64,000 nt of DNA from an uncultured Clostridia bacterium (GTDB lineage Bacteria > Bacillota > Clostridia > Saccharofermentanales > Saccharofermentanaceae), in the NCBI GenBank assembly GCA_947303255.1, contig CAMYXL010000007.1, positions 1 to 64,000 of the forward strand, given 5' to 3'. The translations under genes and the position numbers were made by a program. Of the stretch, positions 50,587 to 59,659 are shown piece after piece. The notes under the pieces are model-generated. The model was given only the letters and a program-made list of their open reading frames with translations. It was not told where the DNA came from and did no database searches. Every line of letters begins with the position of its first letter. The stretch's first letter is position 1.

Positions 50587-53500
50587 TTACTTCTCATTGA
50601 TAGTCGCGATACCCGGTATTGTCTCCTCAAGAACATCAAGGAGGATCTTGACCGTATCAAGCGAAGTAAAGATCGTGACACCGTTTTGGATAGCACATCT
50701 TCTTATTGCAACACCGTCTTCAAAGTGCACGCCGGAAAGGATCGCACGTGTGTTGATGATGTAGCTTACGTATCCTGCACGGATGGAATCAAGGATCTCT
50801 TCACTTCCTTCGCTGAGCTTACCTCTTACACGTGTTCTGATGCCGTGCTTCTTAAGGAAGTTTGCAGTACCGATAGTAGCTTCGATATTGAATCCCAACT
50901 CGTAGAATCTTCTGATAAGAGGAAGTGCTTCTTCCTTATCCTCATCTGCCAACGTTACGATTACTGTTCCGTAATCCTTCATCTTGATTCCGGAAGCCTG
51001 CAAAGCCTTATAGAAAGCTCTGTTAAGCCTTGTATCGTAACCTATAGCCTCACCTGTCGACTTCATCTCAGGTGACAGATAAGAATCCATTCCGTCAAGT
51101 TTCTGGAATGAGAAAGCAGGTGCTTTTACATACCATCTGTTTTCAGATTCTACAGGCTTCAGATTGGTAATACCCTGATCCTTAAGTGATTCACCGAGCA
51201 TAACTTTTGTAGCAATGGTAACGAGGTTTCTGTCCGTAGACTTAGAAAGGAACGGAACACTTCTTGAAGCTCTAGGGTTAACCTCGATTACGTATACGCT
51301 GTCATCCTTATCAACGATGAACTGGATATTGAAAAGACCTACGATACCGATTCCGAGACCAAGTCTTGTCGTGTAATCGCAGATAGTTTCCTTGACCTTG
51401 TCAGAGATCGAGAACGGAGGATATACACTTGTACTGTCACCGGAGTGAACACCCGTTCTTTCAACAAGTTCCATGATACCCGGAATGAATACTTCCTTAC
51501 CGTCACAGATAGCATCGACCTCTACTTCTTTTCCGACAAGATACTTATCGATAAGTACAGGCTTATCTTCGTCAACTTCAACGGCGTTCTTAAGGTACTT
51601 AACGAGCATCGTCTCATTAGCAACGATCTCCATTGCACGACCGCCCAATACGAAGGAAGGACGAACGAGAACAGGATAACCGATCTTTTCGGCAACCTTG
51701 ATACCCGTAGGAATATCAGTAACAGCCTCACCCTTAGGGTTAGGGATCTCGAGAGACTTGATAACTGCATCAAATGCGTCTCTGTTCTCGGCTTTTTCGA
51801 TAGCCTCACAGTCTGTACCGATGATCTTAACGCCTCTTCTTGTGAGAGAATCAGCAAGGTTAACTGCTGTCTGGCCTCCGAGCGTTGCGATTACGCCCTC
51901 CGGCTTTTCGAGATTGATGATGTTCATTACATCTTCTGTCGTCAACGGCTCAAAGTAGAGCTTATCAGCAGTCGTATAGTCAGTTGAAACTGTCTCAGGG
52001 TTATTGTTGATAACGATAGCCTCATAACCCATCTCGCGGATGGTCCTTACGGCATGTACAGTTGAATAGTCGAACTCAACACCCTGACCGATCCTTATCG
52101 GACCTGAACCCAATACGATGATCTTCTTGTTATTCGTAACGATAGACTCATTTTCGGAAGCATATGTGGAGTAGAAATACGGAACGTAACTTTCAAACTC
52201 CGAAGCACATGTATCGATCATCTTATAGATCGGAGCGATGTTGTTATCGAGACGAAGCTTATATACATCGTCTTCTGTCATACCCCAAAGCTCTGCTACA
52301 TAGGAATCGGAGAATCCCATTCTCTTAGCTTCGATAAGGTGCTCCATTGAGTTCTTGTTTTCTTCCATCTCTTTTTCGAAATCAACGATCTTCTTGATCT
52401 TGTCGAGGAAGAACATGTCGATTCCCGTGATATCACAGATAAGAGAGATATCGACACCGAGCCACATAAGCTGTGAAATAGCGTAGATACGGTCATCTGT
52501 TCCCTCTTTGATGTAATCGAGAAGATCTTCCACGCTCATATGCTCTGAATCGAACTTCGTCATATGGATGTGGTTCTTGCTGTCTTCGAGAGAACGGATA
52601 GCCTTAAGAAGACTTTCTTCGAATGTACGGCCGACGCTCATTACTTCACCAGTTGCCTTCATCTGAGTAGAGAGCTTATTCATTGCTGCCGGGAACTTAT
52701 CAAATGGGAATCTCGGCATCTTTGTTACTACGTAGTCGAGTGCAGGCTCAAAGCATGCAGGAGTGTTAGCGAGCTGGATCTCGTCAAGGTTCATACCTAC
52801 GGCGATCTTAGCTGATACTCTCGCGATAGGATAACCGCTGGCCTTGGAAGCAAGAGCGGAAGATCTTGATACACGAGGGTTAACTTCGATTACATAGTAT
52901 TTGAATGAGTGAGGATCAAGTGCGAACTGGCAGTTACATCCTCCCTTTACTCCGAGAGCTCTGATGATCTTCAGGGCACTGTCACGGAGCATGTGATATT
53001 CCTTATTTGTAAGTGTCTGAGAAGGAGCTACAACGATGGAGTCACCTGTGTGGATACCTACAGGATCAAGGTTCTCCATGTTACATACCGTAATAGCAGT
53101 ATCGTTGGCATCACGGATTACCTCATACTCGATCTCCTTATAACCCTTGATACTCTTCTCGATAAGTACCTGATGTACAGGAGAAAGAGCCAGAGCATTC
53201 TTCATCATTACCTTAAGTTCTTCAGGATCATTAGCAAATCCGCCGCCTGTACCGCCAAGTGTGAATGCAGGTCTTAAGATTACAGGATACCCGATCTCAT
53301 CAGCAGCCTTCAAAGCTTCTTCGATGCTGTATGTGATCTGAGAAGGAACAACAGGTTCGCCGATCTTCTCGCACAATTCCTTGAACAATTCACGGTCCTC
53401 TGCGCACTCGATACTCTTAGCATCAGTTCCAAGAAGTTCGATCTCACACTCTTCGAGAACGCCCTTTTTCGCGAGCTGCATGGCAAGGTTAAGACCAGTC

Positions 53501-53778
53501 TGTCCGCCGATACCCGGAACGATGGCATCAGGTCTTTCGAGACGGCAGATACGAGCCAGATAACGAAGAGTCAAAGGCTCCATGTAAACCTTATCAGCGA
53601 TGGAAGTATCTGTCATGATAGTTGCAGGGTTGGAGTTAGCAAGGATAACTTCGTATCCTTCTTCTTTAAGAGCGAGGCAGGCCTGTGTTCCTGCGTAGTC
53701 GAACTCGGCAGCCTGTCCGATGACTATAGGTCCCGAACCGATGACCAGAACCTTCTTAATATCAGTTCTCTTAGGCAT
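50587..53778 (-). CDS. carB: carbamoyl-phosphate synthase large subunit
   Basis: 1063 aa with duplicated ATP-grasp halves: [33 protein letters not shown] and [33 protein letters not shown]. Confidence 0.98.
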   Translation of the reverse strand: MPKRTDIKKVLVIGSGPIVIGQAAEFDYAGTQACLALKEEGYEVILANSNPATIMTDTSIADKVYMEPLTLRYLARICRLERPDAIVPGIGGQTGLNLAMQLAKKGVLEECEIELLGTDAKSIECAEDRELFKELCEKIGEPVVPSQITYSIEEALKAADEIGYPVILRPAFTLGGTGGGFANDPEELKVMMKNALALSPVHQVLIEKSIKGYKEIEYEVIRDANDTAITVCNMENLDPVGIHTGDSIVVAPSQTLTNKEYHMLRDSALKIIRALGVKGGCNCQFALDPHSFKYYVIEVNPRVSRSSALASKASGYPIARVSAKIAVGMNLDEIQLANTPACFEPALDYVVTKMPRFPFDKFPAAMNKLSTQMKATGEVMSVGRTFEESLLKAIRSLEDSKNHIHMTKFDSEHMSVEDLLDYIKEGTDDRIYAISQLMWLGVDISLICDITGIDMFFLDKIKKIVDFEKEMEENKNSMEHLIEAKRMGFSDSYVAELWGMTEDDVYKLRLDNNIAPIYKMIDTCASEFESYVPYFYSTYASENESIVTNNKKIIVLGSGPIRIGQGVEFDYSTVHAVRTIREMGYEAIVINNNPETVSTDYTTADKLYFEPLTTEDVMNIINLEKPEGVIATLGGQTAVNLADSLTRRGVKIIGTDCEAIEKAENRDAFDAVIKSLEIPNPKGEAVTDIPTGIKVAEKIGYPVLVRPSFVLGGRAMEIVANETMLVKYLKNAVEVDEDKPVLIDKYLVGKEVEVDAICDGKEVFIPGIMELVERTGVHSGDSTSVYPPFSISDKVKETICDYTTRLGLGIGIVGLFNIQFIVDKDDSVYVIEVNPRASRSVPFLSKSTDRNLVTIATKVMLGESLKDQGITNLKPVESENRWYVKAPAFSFQKLDGMDSYLSPEMKSTGEAIGYDTRLNRAFYKALQASGIKMKDYGTVIVTLADEDKEEALPLIRRFYELGFNIEATIGTANFLKKHGIRTRVRGKLSEGSEEILDSIRAGYVSYIINTRAILSGVHFEDGVAIRRCAIQNGVTIFTSLDTVKILLDVLEETIPGIATINEK

Positions 53779-54865
53779 TTTCGGATACCTCCTTCATCAT
53801 CTTAGTAAACTTCTCGAAAAGGTACGTGCTGTCCTGCGGACCAGGGGCACTTTCAGGATGGTACTGAACGGAGAATACGTTATCCTCAACGCACTCTACA
53901 CCTTCGATCGTATTATCGAGAAGATTTATGTGTGTAGCCTTAAGCTTTGTATTCTTAAGACTGTCCATGTTAACTGCGTAACTGTGGTTTTGGGATGTGA
54001 TCTCGATCTTACCTGTCTCGAGATTCTTAACCGGATGGTTTCCGCCTCTGTGACCGAACTTGAGCTTATATGTGGTAGCTCCGTAAGCAAGAGAGATCAT
54101 CTGGTGGCCGAGGCAGATACCAAAGATCGGATACTTGCCCTTCAGAGCCTTAACTGTATTTATAACCGGTGTAACATCCTCAGGGTCTCCAGGACCATTA
54201 GAGAGGAATATTCCGTCAGGCTTCATGAACTCGATCTCCTCAGCGGATGTATCATATGGAACTACCGTAACGTTACAGCCGTAGCTGTTGAGTTTACGGA
54301 TGATGTTAAGCTTGATGCCGCAGTCGATGGCTACTACATTGAACTTCGGGTTCGGAGTTCTTGAATACCATCTCTTCCTGCAGCTTACGCGGCTTACCTG
54401 ATCATGCGGTACAGGTGTCTCAGCGATCTTCTTCAAAGCTTCTTCCTTAGTGGTATCGATATCGGTGATGATGACTCTTCTTGAACCGATATCTCTGATG
54501 CTTCTGGTGATCTCTCTGGTATCGACTCCGCTAATACCCGGAATACCGTTATCTTCAAGTTCTTCCGACAAAGTCTTGGTATATCTGAAGTTTGAAGGCA
54601 TATCGTTATAGTCACTTACTATAAGGCCTCCGATACTAGGGTTCTTTGTCTCATAGTCATCGTCTGTAACACCATAGTTACCTATCAGAGGATATGTCAT
54701 AACAACCATCTGATCCGTGTATGAAGGATCAGAGATGATCTCCTGATAGCCAACCATAGAAGTGTTAAAAACGATCTCACAAACTCTCTCGACTTTAGCG
54801 CCGAAGCCGAAGCCGACGTACTCTTTGCCGTCTTCCAGAACAATTTTACGATCAGGTTTTAACAT
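53771..54865 (-). CDS. carA: carbamoyl-phosphate synthase small subunit
   Basis: [63 protein letters not shown]. Confidence 0.98.
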   Translation of the reverse strand: MLKPDRKIVLEDGKEYVGFGFGAKVERVCEIVFNTSMVGYQEIISDPSYTDQMVVMTYPLIGNYGVTDDDYETKNPSIGGLIVSDYNDMPSNFRYTKTLSEELEDNGIPGISGVDTREITRSIRDIGSRRVIITDIDTTKEEALKKIAETPVPHDQVSRVSCRKRWYSRTPNPKFNVVAIDCGIKLNIIRKLNSYGCNVTVVPYDTSAEEIEFMKPDGIFLSNGPGDPEDVTPVINTVKALKGKYPIFGICLGHQMISLAYGATTYKLKFGHRGGNHPVKNLETGKIEITSQNHSYAVNMDSLKNTKLKATHINLLDNTIEGVECVEDNVFSVQYHPESAPGPQDSTYLFEKFTKMMKEVSENA

Positions 54866-54881
54866 AAATCACACTCCCAAG

Positions 54882-54935
54882 AAAAAAGACGTCCCCTTAA
54901 GGGCGAATCTCGCCTTAAGTGAACGCCATTGCCCA
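54882..54935 (-). promoter_or_regulatory. carA leader: ANTAR-type hexaloop hairpin overlapping an intrinsic terminator
   Basis: mRNA-sense UGGGC-[AAUGGC]-GUUCA (54935..54920) overlaps terminator GGCGUUCACUUAAGGCGA/UCGCCCUUAAGGGGACGUC (54927..54888) followed by U6 (54887..54882). Confidence 0.75.
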
Positions 54936-54948
54936 TCTTTAATATGTG

Positions 54949-54976
54949 ATTATAACAATCGATATCTGAATTTCAA
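54949..54976 (-). promoter_or_regulatory. carAB promoter
   Basis: Reverse strand TTGAAA (54976..54971)-16 bp-TATAAT (54954..54949). Confidence 0.75.
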
Positions 54977-55037
54977 CCGCTCTTAATAATAAATAATTAT
55001 TGTTTTCTGATTTATACTTTCGTCATTATATATAAGG

Positions 55038-56039
55038 TTAATCCTGAAGGACATCACGCTTATTAAGATCCAAGGTGAACTCCGTTCCCTTTGACAGTTC
55101 ACTTTTCACACTTATAGGAACACTTATCTTATCAGAAGCCTTCTTACTCAGGTAAAGCCCGAGACCGCTGGAATTCATTCCGAGCCTTCCGTTATTACCC
55201 GTATATCCCTTCTCGAAAACACGCGGCAGATCTTCAGGTCTTATGCCGATACCGTTATCCTTAATGATAAGTTTGTTGTCATCTGTTACCTTGATCTCGA
55301 CTTTACCTTCAGGCGCATATTTGACCGCATTGGAAAGAAGCTGTTCGATTATGACCGAAAGCCATTTTCGATCAGTAATAACTTCCTTGTCAGTACCCTC
55401 ATATTCAAGTTTAACCTTGGCTGAGATAAACTGAGACGCATACTTACGGATACACTCTCTGATGATCTCGTCGAGAGGGTATTTTCCGATCACAAGATCA
55501 TTGGTCTTTGAATCAAGCCTAGCATATTGAAGGACCATATCAACATATCTCTCGATCCTGAAAAGCTCACCCAAAAGAACCCTGTTCTCTTCCGTGTCAT
55601 TACTCTTAAGTTCAAGACGCATGACAGATATCGGAGTCTTGATCTGATGTACCCAGCTGGTGTAGTAATCGAGCATATTCTGCTTCTCGGTCTCAGTTGC
55701 AAGATCAAATTCCGTAAACTTCTTAAGGATTGTCCTTAGCATCTCGCAGTAGTCATTCTCAGCAAGAGTTTTCGGATCAAGATTGTTGAACCACTCACCT
55801 TCATCCGTGTTCTTAAGATGTTCCCTGTCAGAAGCCCTCTGAAGATTGATCAGAAAATACAAGACAAAGAGGACCAGAAGAAATGCAACGCAGATCATTG
55901 ATGCATATAAAAGCGGCTCAAAGATCGAATTATAAAGCCAAAACACGACCGCATCGACTATGGTGATAATAACGAAAACCACAAACGCGATCGTGAATTG
56001 TTTTAATGTATCTTTTAAGACTCGGACAGTTCTATTCAT
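55038..56039 (-). CDS. intramembrane-sensing histidine kinase (BceS-like)
   Basis: Two N-terminal TM helices with little extracytoplasmic loop, SWVHQIKTPISVMRLEL phospho-His box, KYAPEGKVEIKV, IKDNGIGIRPEDLPRVFEKGYTG, SSGLGLYLSK. Confidence 0.92.
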   Translation of the reverse strand: MNRTVRVLKDTLKQFTIAFVVFVIITIVDAVVFWLYNSIFEPLLYASMICVAFLLVLFVLYFLINLQRASDREHLKNTDEGEWFNNLDPKTLAENDYCEMLRTILKKFTEFDLATETEKQNMLDYYTSWVHQIKTPISVMRLELKSNDTEENRVLLGELFRIERYVDMVLQYARLDSKTNDLVIGKYPLDEIIRECIRKYASQFISAKVKLEYEGTDKEVITDRKWLSVIIEQLLSNAVKYAPEGKVEIKVTDDNKLIIKDNGIGIRPEDLPRVFEKGYTGNNGRLGMNSSGLGLYLSKKASDKISVPISVKSELSKGTEFTLDLNKRDVLQD

Positions 56040-56707
56040 GAGATGATATAACCTGCCCTCGGTTTGGTAACGATGAGATCATTAAGACCGAGATCTTCCA
56101 TCTTTTTTCGAAGCCTTGCGACATTAACGGTAAGTGTGTTTTCTTCTACATAGCAGTCATCCTGCCAAAGGGCTGTCATGAGAGAATCGCGACTTACGAT
56201 CTTACCCTTGTTTTCGAGAAGGACACGAAGGATACGAAACTCGTTTTTTGTAAGTTCGATCTTCTGGCCGTTAAAGGATACCGTGCTGTCATTGAGGTTA
56301 AGCGAAGCTCCGTCGAATTCTATCTCGGAAATCGAAGCTTTGATCTCGTAGTTTCTTCGAAGGACTGCCTGGATCTTGGCAGTCAATACCATAGGGTCTA
56401 CGGGCTTGGGGATGAAATCATCCCCGCCCATATTCATTGCCATTACTATGTTCATGTTATCGGATGCGGATGACAGGAAAATGATCGGTACATTCGATCC
56501 TTTTCTGATGGTCTCACACCAGTGATATCCGTTATAGAACGGGAGCATAATGTCCAGTAAAACGAGGTGCGGGTCATACTCATTAAACTCCGGCATTATG
56601 TCTTTGAAATCACTTATGAGGTGCACATCATTACCCCAGTTTTCTATCTGGGTCTTCATGGCCGAAGCCAGATTCGCGTCATCTTCAACTAATAAGATCC
56701 GATACAT
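56036..56707 (-). CDS. OmpR-family response regulator (BceR-like)
   Basis: ILLVEDDANLASAM, DPHLVLLDIMLPFYNGY, KPVDPMVLTAKIQAVLRR, winged helix with LTKNEFRILRVLLENKGKIVSRDSLM. Confidence 0.94.
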   Translation of the reverse strand: MYRILLVEDDANLASAMKTQIENWGNDVHLISDFKDIMPEFNEYDPHLVLLDIMLPFYNGYHWCETIRKGSNVPIIFLSSASDNMNIVMAMNMGGDDFIPKPVDPMVLTAKIQAVLRRNYEIKASISEIEFDGASLNLNDSTVSFNGQKIELTKNEFRILRVLLENKGKIVSRDSLMTALWQDDCYVEENTLTVNVARLRKKMEDLGLNDLIVTKPRAGYIIS

Positions 56708-56725
56708 CAGTTATCTCCAAAAAAA

Positions 56726-58747
56726 TCACTTTACGATATTATAATACGTTTTCGAAGTTTCTGAATAGATAAGAGCATAAATGGCAGCGAAAACAACAAA
56801 GACCACAAGTGTGCAGATCAGATAATGAGATGTGTTAGTCATCAAAAGAAGTCTCAAGAGCTTAAGAAGGATCGGAGAAGCAAATAACGTATGTATAGCT
56901 GCTATTACAAGCGGCAGGAAGAACACGAGAAGGATCTGGGTCCTTATTGTGCGCTTAACTTCGGATGGACTCATTCCGATCTTTTCCATGATCACAAATC
57001 TGTCTCTGTCTTCATATCCTTCTGAGATCTGCTTATAGTAAATGATAAGAGCCGTAGCAAACATAAAGATGATACCGAGAACAAGACCAAGGAAGAGAAG
57101 TGTTCCGTATAGGCCAAGCATTTCTTTGTTTGCTTCCCAGATAGAGTCAGCATTAAAATACGCATTGATATCATTCTTATCAAAGTAATCATTCATCTCA
57201 CGATGGAGGACTTCTTCAAATTCAAAGCCGTCTTTCATGGCTTTGCTTCTGTCGTCAAATGTAATTGCAGCGTATCTGTCATAACCTGATGCAAAGTCAC
57301 CATAAACTTTTTCCTGCTGATCATAGATCTTCGTCATCGTATCTTTGGTTACAACGATTCCGTATACATCACATACGGACGTATAATTTGAAACAATAGG
57401 AAAAATGTCGATCTCAGAAACCTTATTGTACTTTTCTCCCTGGATAATGAAATTCTCAGGAAAATCCTTTACGGCTGTGATAGGACAATATACAAGCTCA
57501 TTGTCATTAAGTTTAAGATCCTTCCCTGTAAGTGAATTATAAGTATCCACGTCAACGACTGTGAGAATAGCTCCGATACCGAAATCATCCATGCTGGATT
57601 CAACGAAATCGAATCTGTCACCATCTCTTAAAGTAGTGACTTCAAGGAATTCCTGACACTCAATACTCTTGATCTTAAAACCGGTCTCATCAGCTGCTTT
57701 ATATGCCAGCTCAGAAACGTCATCATAGTCTAAAAAGATCTGTCCGCCTTCACCGTCGTAGCAAGCCATTTTAACTTTGCAATGAGCCTGGTATGCATCA
57801 TTTAATGTGTTATACATACCCGTATAAAGACTAAGAGTAGTCGATATCATTACGAGGATACAAGTTGCAAGGACAGCGATCGAAGCAAGTCCAACGGCAT
57901 TTTGCTTCATTCTGAAAAGAAGTCCCGAAACAGACGGCATATGCTTAGCCGTATAGTAAAACTTCTCGTTCTTCTTAAGGACCTTCAAAACAAAGATGGA
58001 TCCTGCTACAAAAAGGAAATATGTTCCAAAGATAACAAGTAATACCGCAAGGAAGAAAAGCTCCAATGCAGAGATCGGATTTTTAACCGTAAGTGCAATG
58101 TAATAACCTGCGCCGATGCACAATACACCAAGAACGAGCAAAGGCCATTTGACCTTCGGTTCTTTTTCTCCTTTTCGACCGCTGGATATAAGATCGATCG
58201 GCTTCATTAATGCGATGCTGATCCTGTTGAAGATAAAGGTCAGTATATCTATAGCGATGAACATAAGCATCGGTGGAATAACCGAAGCAGGCTTGATATA
58301 GTAAAAACCGGTTATCGCTTCTGTACCTATGAGCTTACAAACAAGAAGCGTACTTATCTTATATGCAATGATACCGAAAATAATACCTGAAACGAGGGAG
58401 ATAACACTACTCATTAAACTCTCGTAAAAGAGAACTTTTCCGACGTGTCTTTTCTCCATACCGAGGCAGTGATAAAGACCAAACTCAGGCTTTCTCTGCT
58501 TCATGAGAAAACTGTTGGTATAGACCATCAGGATAAACGAAAGAATGAAAAGGACTATGACTCCCATTGCCATGATAGTCGGAAGATACGCACCGCCTGT
58601 CGTTTTTTCTAGTTCCTTGTCGATTGCAAGCGTAAACATGATGAAGAAGCATCCGAGAAGTCCCATCTCGGTCAATATCCTCGGGATAAAAAACCTGTAG
58701 TTCTTCTTAAGATTACTCTTCGCAATACTTCTGTAGATGTTGCTCAT
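56726..58747 (-). CDS. FtsX-like ABC permease with large extracytoplasmic domain (BceB-like)
   Basis: 673 aa, about ten TM segments with a long loop; FLMKQRKPEFGLYHCLGMEKRHVGKVLFYES; C-terminal EDRDRFVIMEKIGMSPSEVKRTIRTQILLVFFLP. Confidence 0.9.
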   Translation of the reverse strand: MSNIYRSIAKSNLKKNYRFFIPRILTEMGLLGCFFIMFTLAIDKELEKTTGGAYLPTIMAMGVIVLFILSFILMVYTNSFLMKQRKPEFGLYHCLGMEKRHVGKVLFYESLMSSVISLVSGIIFGIIAYKISTLLVCKLIGTEAITGFYYIKPASVIPPMLMFIAIDILTFIFNRISIALMKPIDLISSGRKGEKEPKVKWPLLVLGVLCIGAGYYIALTVKNPISALELFFLAVLLVIFGTYFLFVAGSIFVLKVLKKNEKFYYTAKHMPSVSGLLFRMKQNAVGLASIAVLATCILVMISTTLSLYTGMYNTLNDAYQAHCKVKMACYDGEGGQIFLDYDDVSELAYKAADETGFKIKSIECQEFLEVTTLRDGDRFDFVESSMDDFGIGAILTVVDVDTYNSLTGKDLKLNDNELVYCPITAVKDFPENFIIQGEKYNKVSEIDIFPIVSNYTSVCDVYGIVVTKDTMTKIYDQQEKVYGDFASGYDRYAAITFDDRSKAMKDGFEFEEVLHREMNDYFDKNDINAYFNADSIWEANKEMLGLYGTLLFLGLVLGIIFMFATALIIYYKQISEGYEDRDRFVIMEKIGMSPSEVKRTIRTQILLVFFLPLVIAAIHTLFASPILLKLLRLLLMTNTSHYLICTLVVFVVFAAIYALIYSETSKTYYNIVK

Positions 58748-59508
58748 CCGTTCTCACCACCCTTTCGAAGCATGGTAAGAGTATCGGATATCTTTTTATA
58801 TAATTCTTCGTCAGTGGATTCGCCTCTGTAGATCTGGTGGTATACTACACCGTCCTTGATAAAGAGGACTCTGTTGGAATGTGATGCAGCCGCTACAGAG
58901 TGTGTAACCATAAGTATGGTCTGACCGTTCTTGTTGATCCTCTCGAAAACACGAAGCAACTCATCAGATGACTGTGAATCCAATGCACCTGTCGGCTCGT
59001 CTGCAAGTATCATCTTAGGCTCGGTTATAAGAGCTCTGGCAACAGCTACTCTCTGTTTCTGACCGCCTGATACTTCATAAGGATATTTCTTCATCAGATC
59101 ATCGATACCGATGTCCTTTGCGATGGCATTAAGCTTATCCTTATAATCTTTAACATTCTTTCCGCTCAATACTATCGGAAGAAGGATATTATCCTTAATG
59201 CTCAACGTATCGAGGAGATTAAAATCCTGGAATACAAAACCCAGATTATTTCTTCTATATGATGCAAGTGCATTGTCATTAAGTGTAACGAGCTCCTTGC
59301 CGTCAATGGTTATCGTTCCGGATGTCGGCTTGTCGAAAGCTGCCAGAAGATTCAATAGCGTAGTCTTACCGGAACCGGACTCACCCATGATCGCTACAAA
59401 ATCTCCTGACTCGACATCGAAGTTCACCTCTTTGAGAGCGTGAACGTGATTGTTACCGAATCTGGTTGTGTAAGTTTTCTTAATGCCTTTAACTTCAAGT
59501 AAAGCCAT
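58744..59508 (-). CDS. ABC transporter ATP-binding protein (BceA-like)
   Basis: GESGSGKTTLLNLLAAFDKPTSG, VSGGQKQRVAVARAL, LADEPTGALDSQSSDELL. Confidence 0.96.
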   Translation of the reverse strand: MALLEVKGIKKTYTTRFGNNHVHALKEVNFDVESGDFVAIMGESGSGKTTLLNLLAAFDKPTSGTITIDGKELVTLNDNALASYRRNNLGFVFQDFNLLDTLSIKDNILLPIVLSGKNVKDYKDKLNAIAKDIGIDDLMKKYPYEVSGGQKQRVAVARALITEPKMILADEPTGALDSQSSDELLRVFERINKNGQTILMVTHSVAAASHSNRVLFIKDGVVYHQIYRGESTDEELYKKISDTLTMLRKGGENG

Positions 59509-59584
59509 GTTGTATCCTCCGTTTGTTGTTTTACCGTATGATACATTTCAATATTTTACTTCAAAATCTAATCCCGTGACGAAC

Positions 59585-59604
59585 TTGTGACAGTTTTGTC
59601 ACAA
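59585..59604. promoter_or_regulatory. perfect inverted repeat upstream of the bce-like operon, candidate BceR-type box
   Basis: TTGTGACA-GTTT-TGTCACAA; contains TGACA-N4-TGTCA, close to the TnACA-N4-TGTAA pattern of BceR-like regulators. Confidence 0.6.
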
Positions 59605-59616
59605 AACCAAAAAGAA

Positions 59617-59633
59617 GGAGCCATTAAGGCTCC
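59617..59633 (-). terminator. intrinsic terminator downstream of the DUF4214-like protein gene
   Basis: GGAGCC-ATTAA-GGCTCC; reverse strand continues TTCTTTTTGG. Confidence 0.75.
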
Positions 59634-59659
59634 CCCTCGTTAATTATTCGATCTTACAA

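Noticed and set aside
54882-54935. Classical PyrR attenuator for carAB
   Set aside because: No recognisable PyrR anti-antiterminator loop consensus was found in the short leader; the hairpin/terminator overlap matches the glnN leader instead. Not excluded experimentally.
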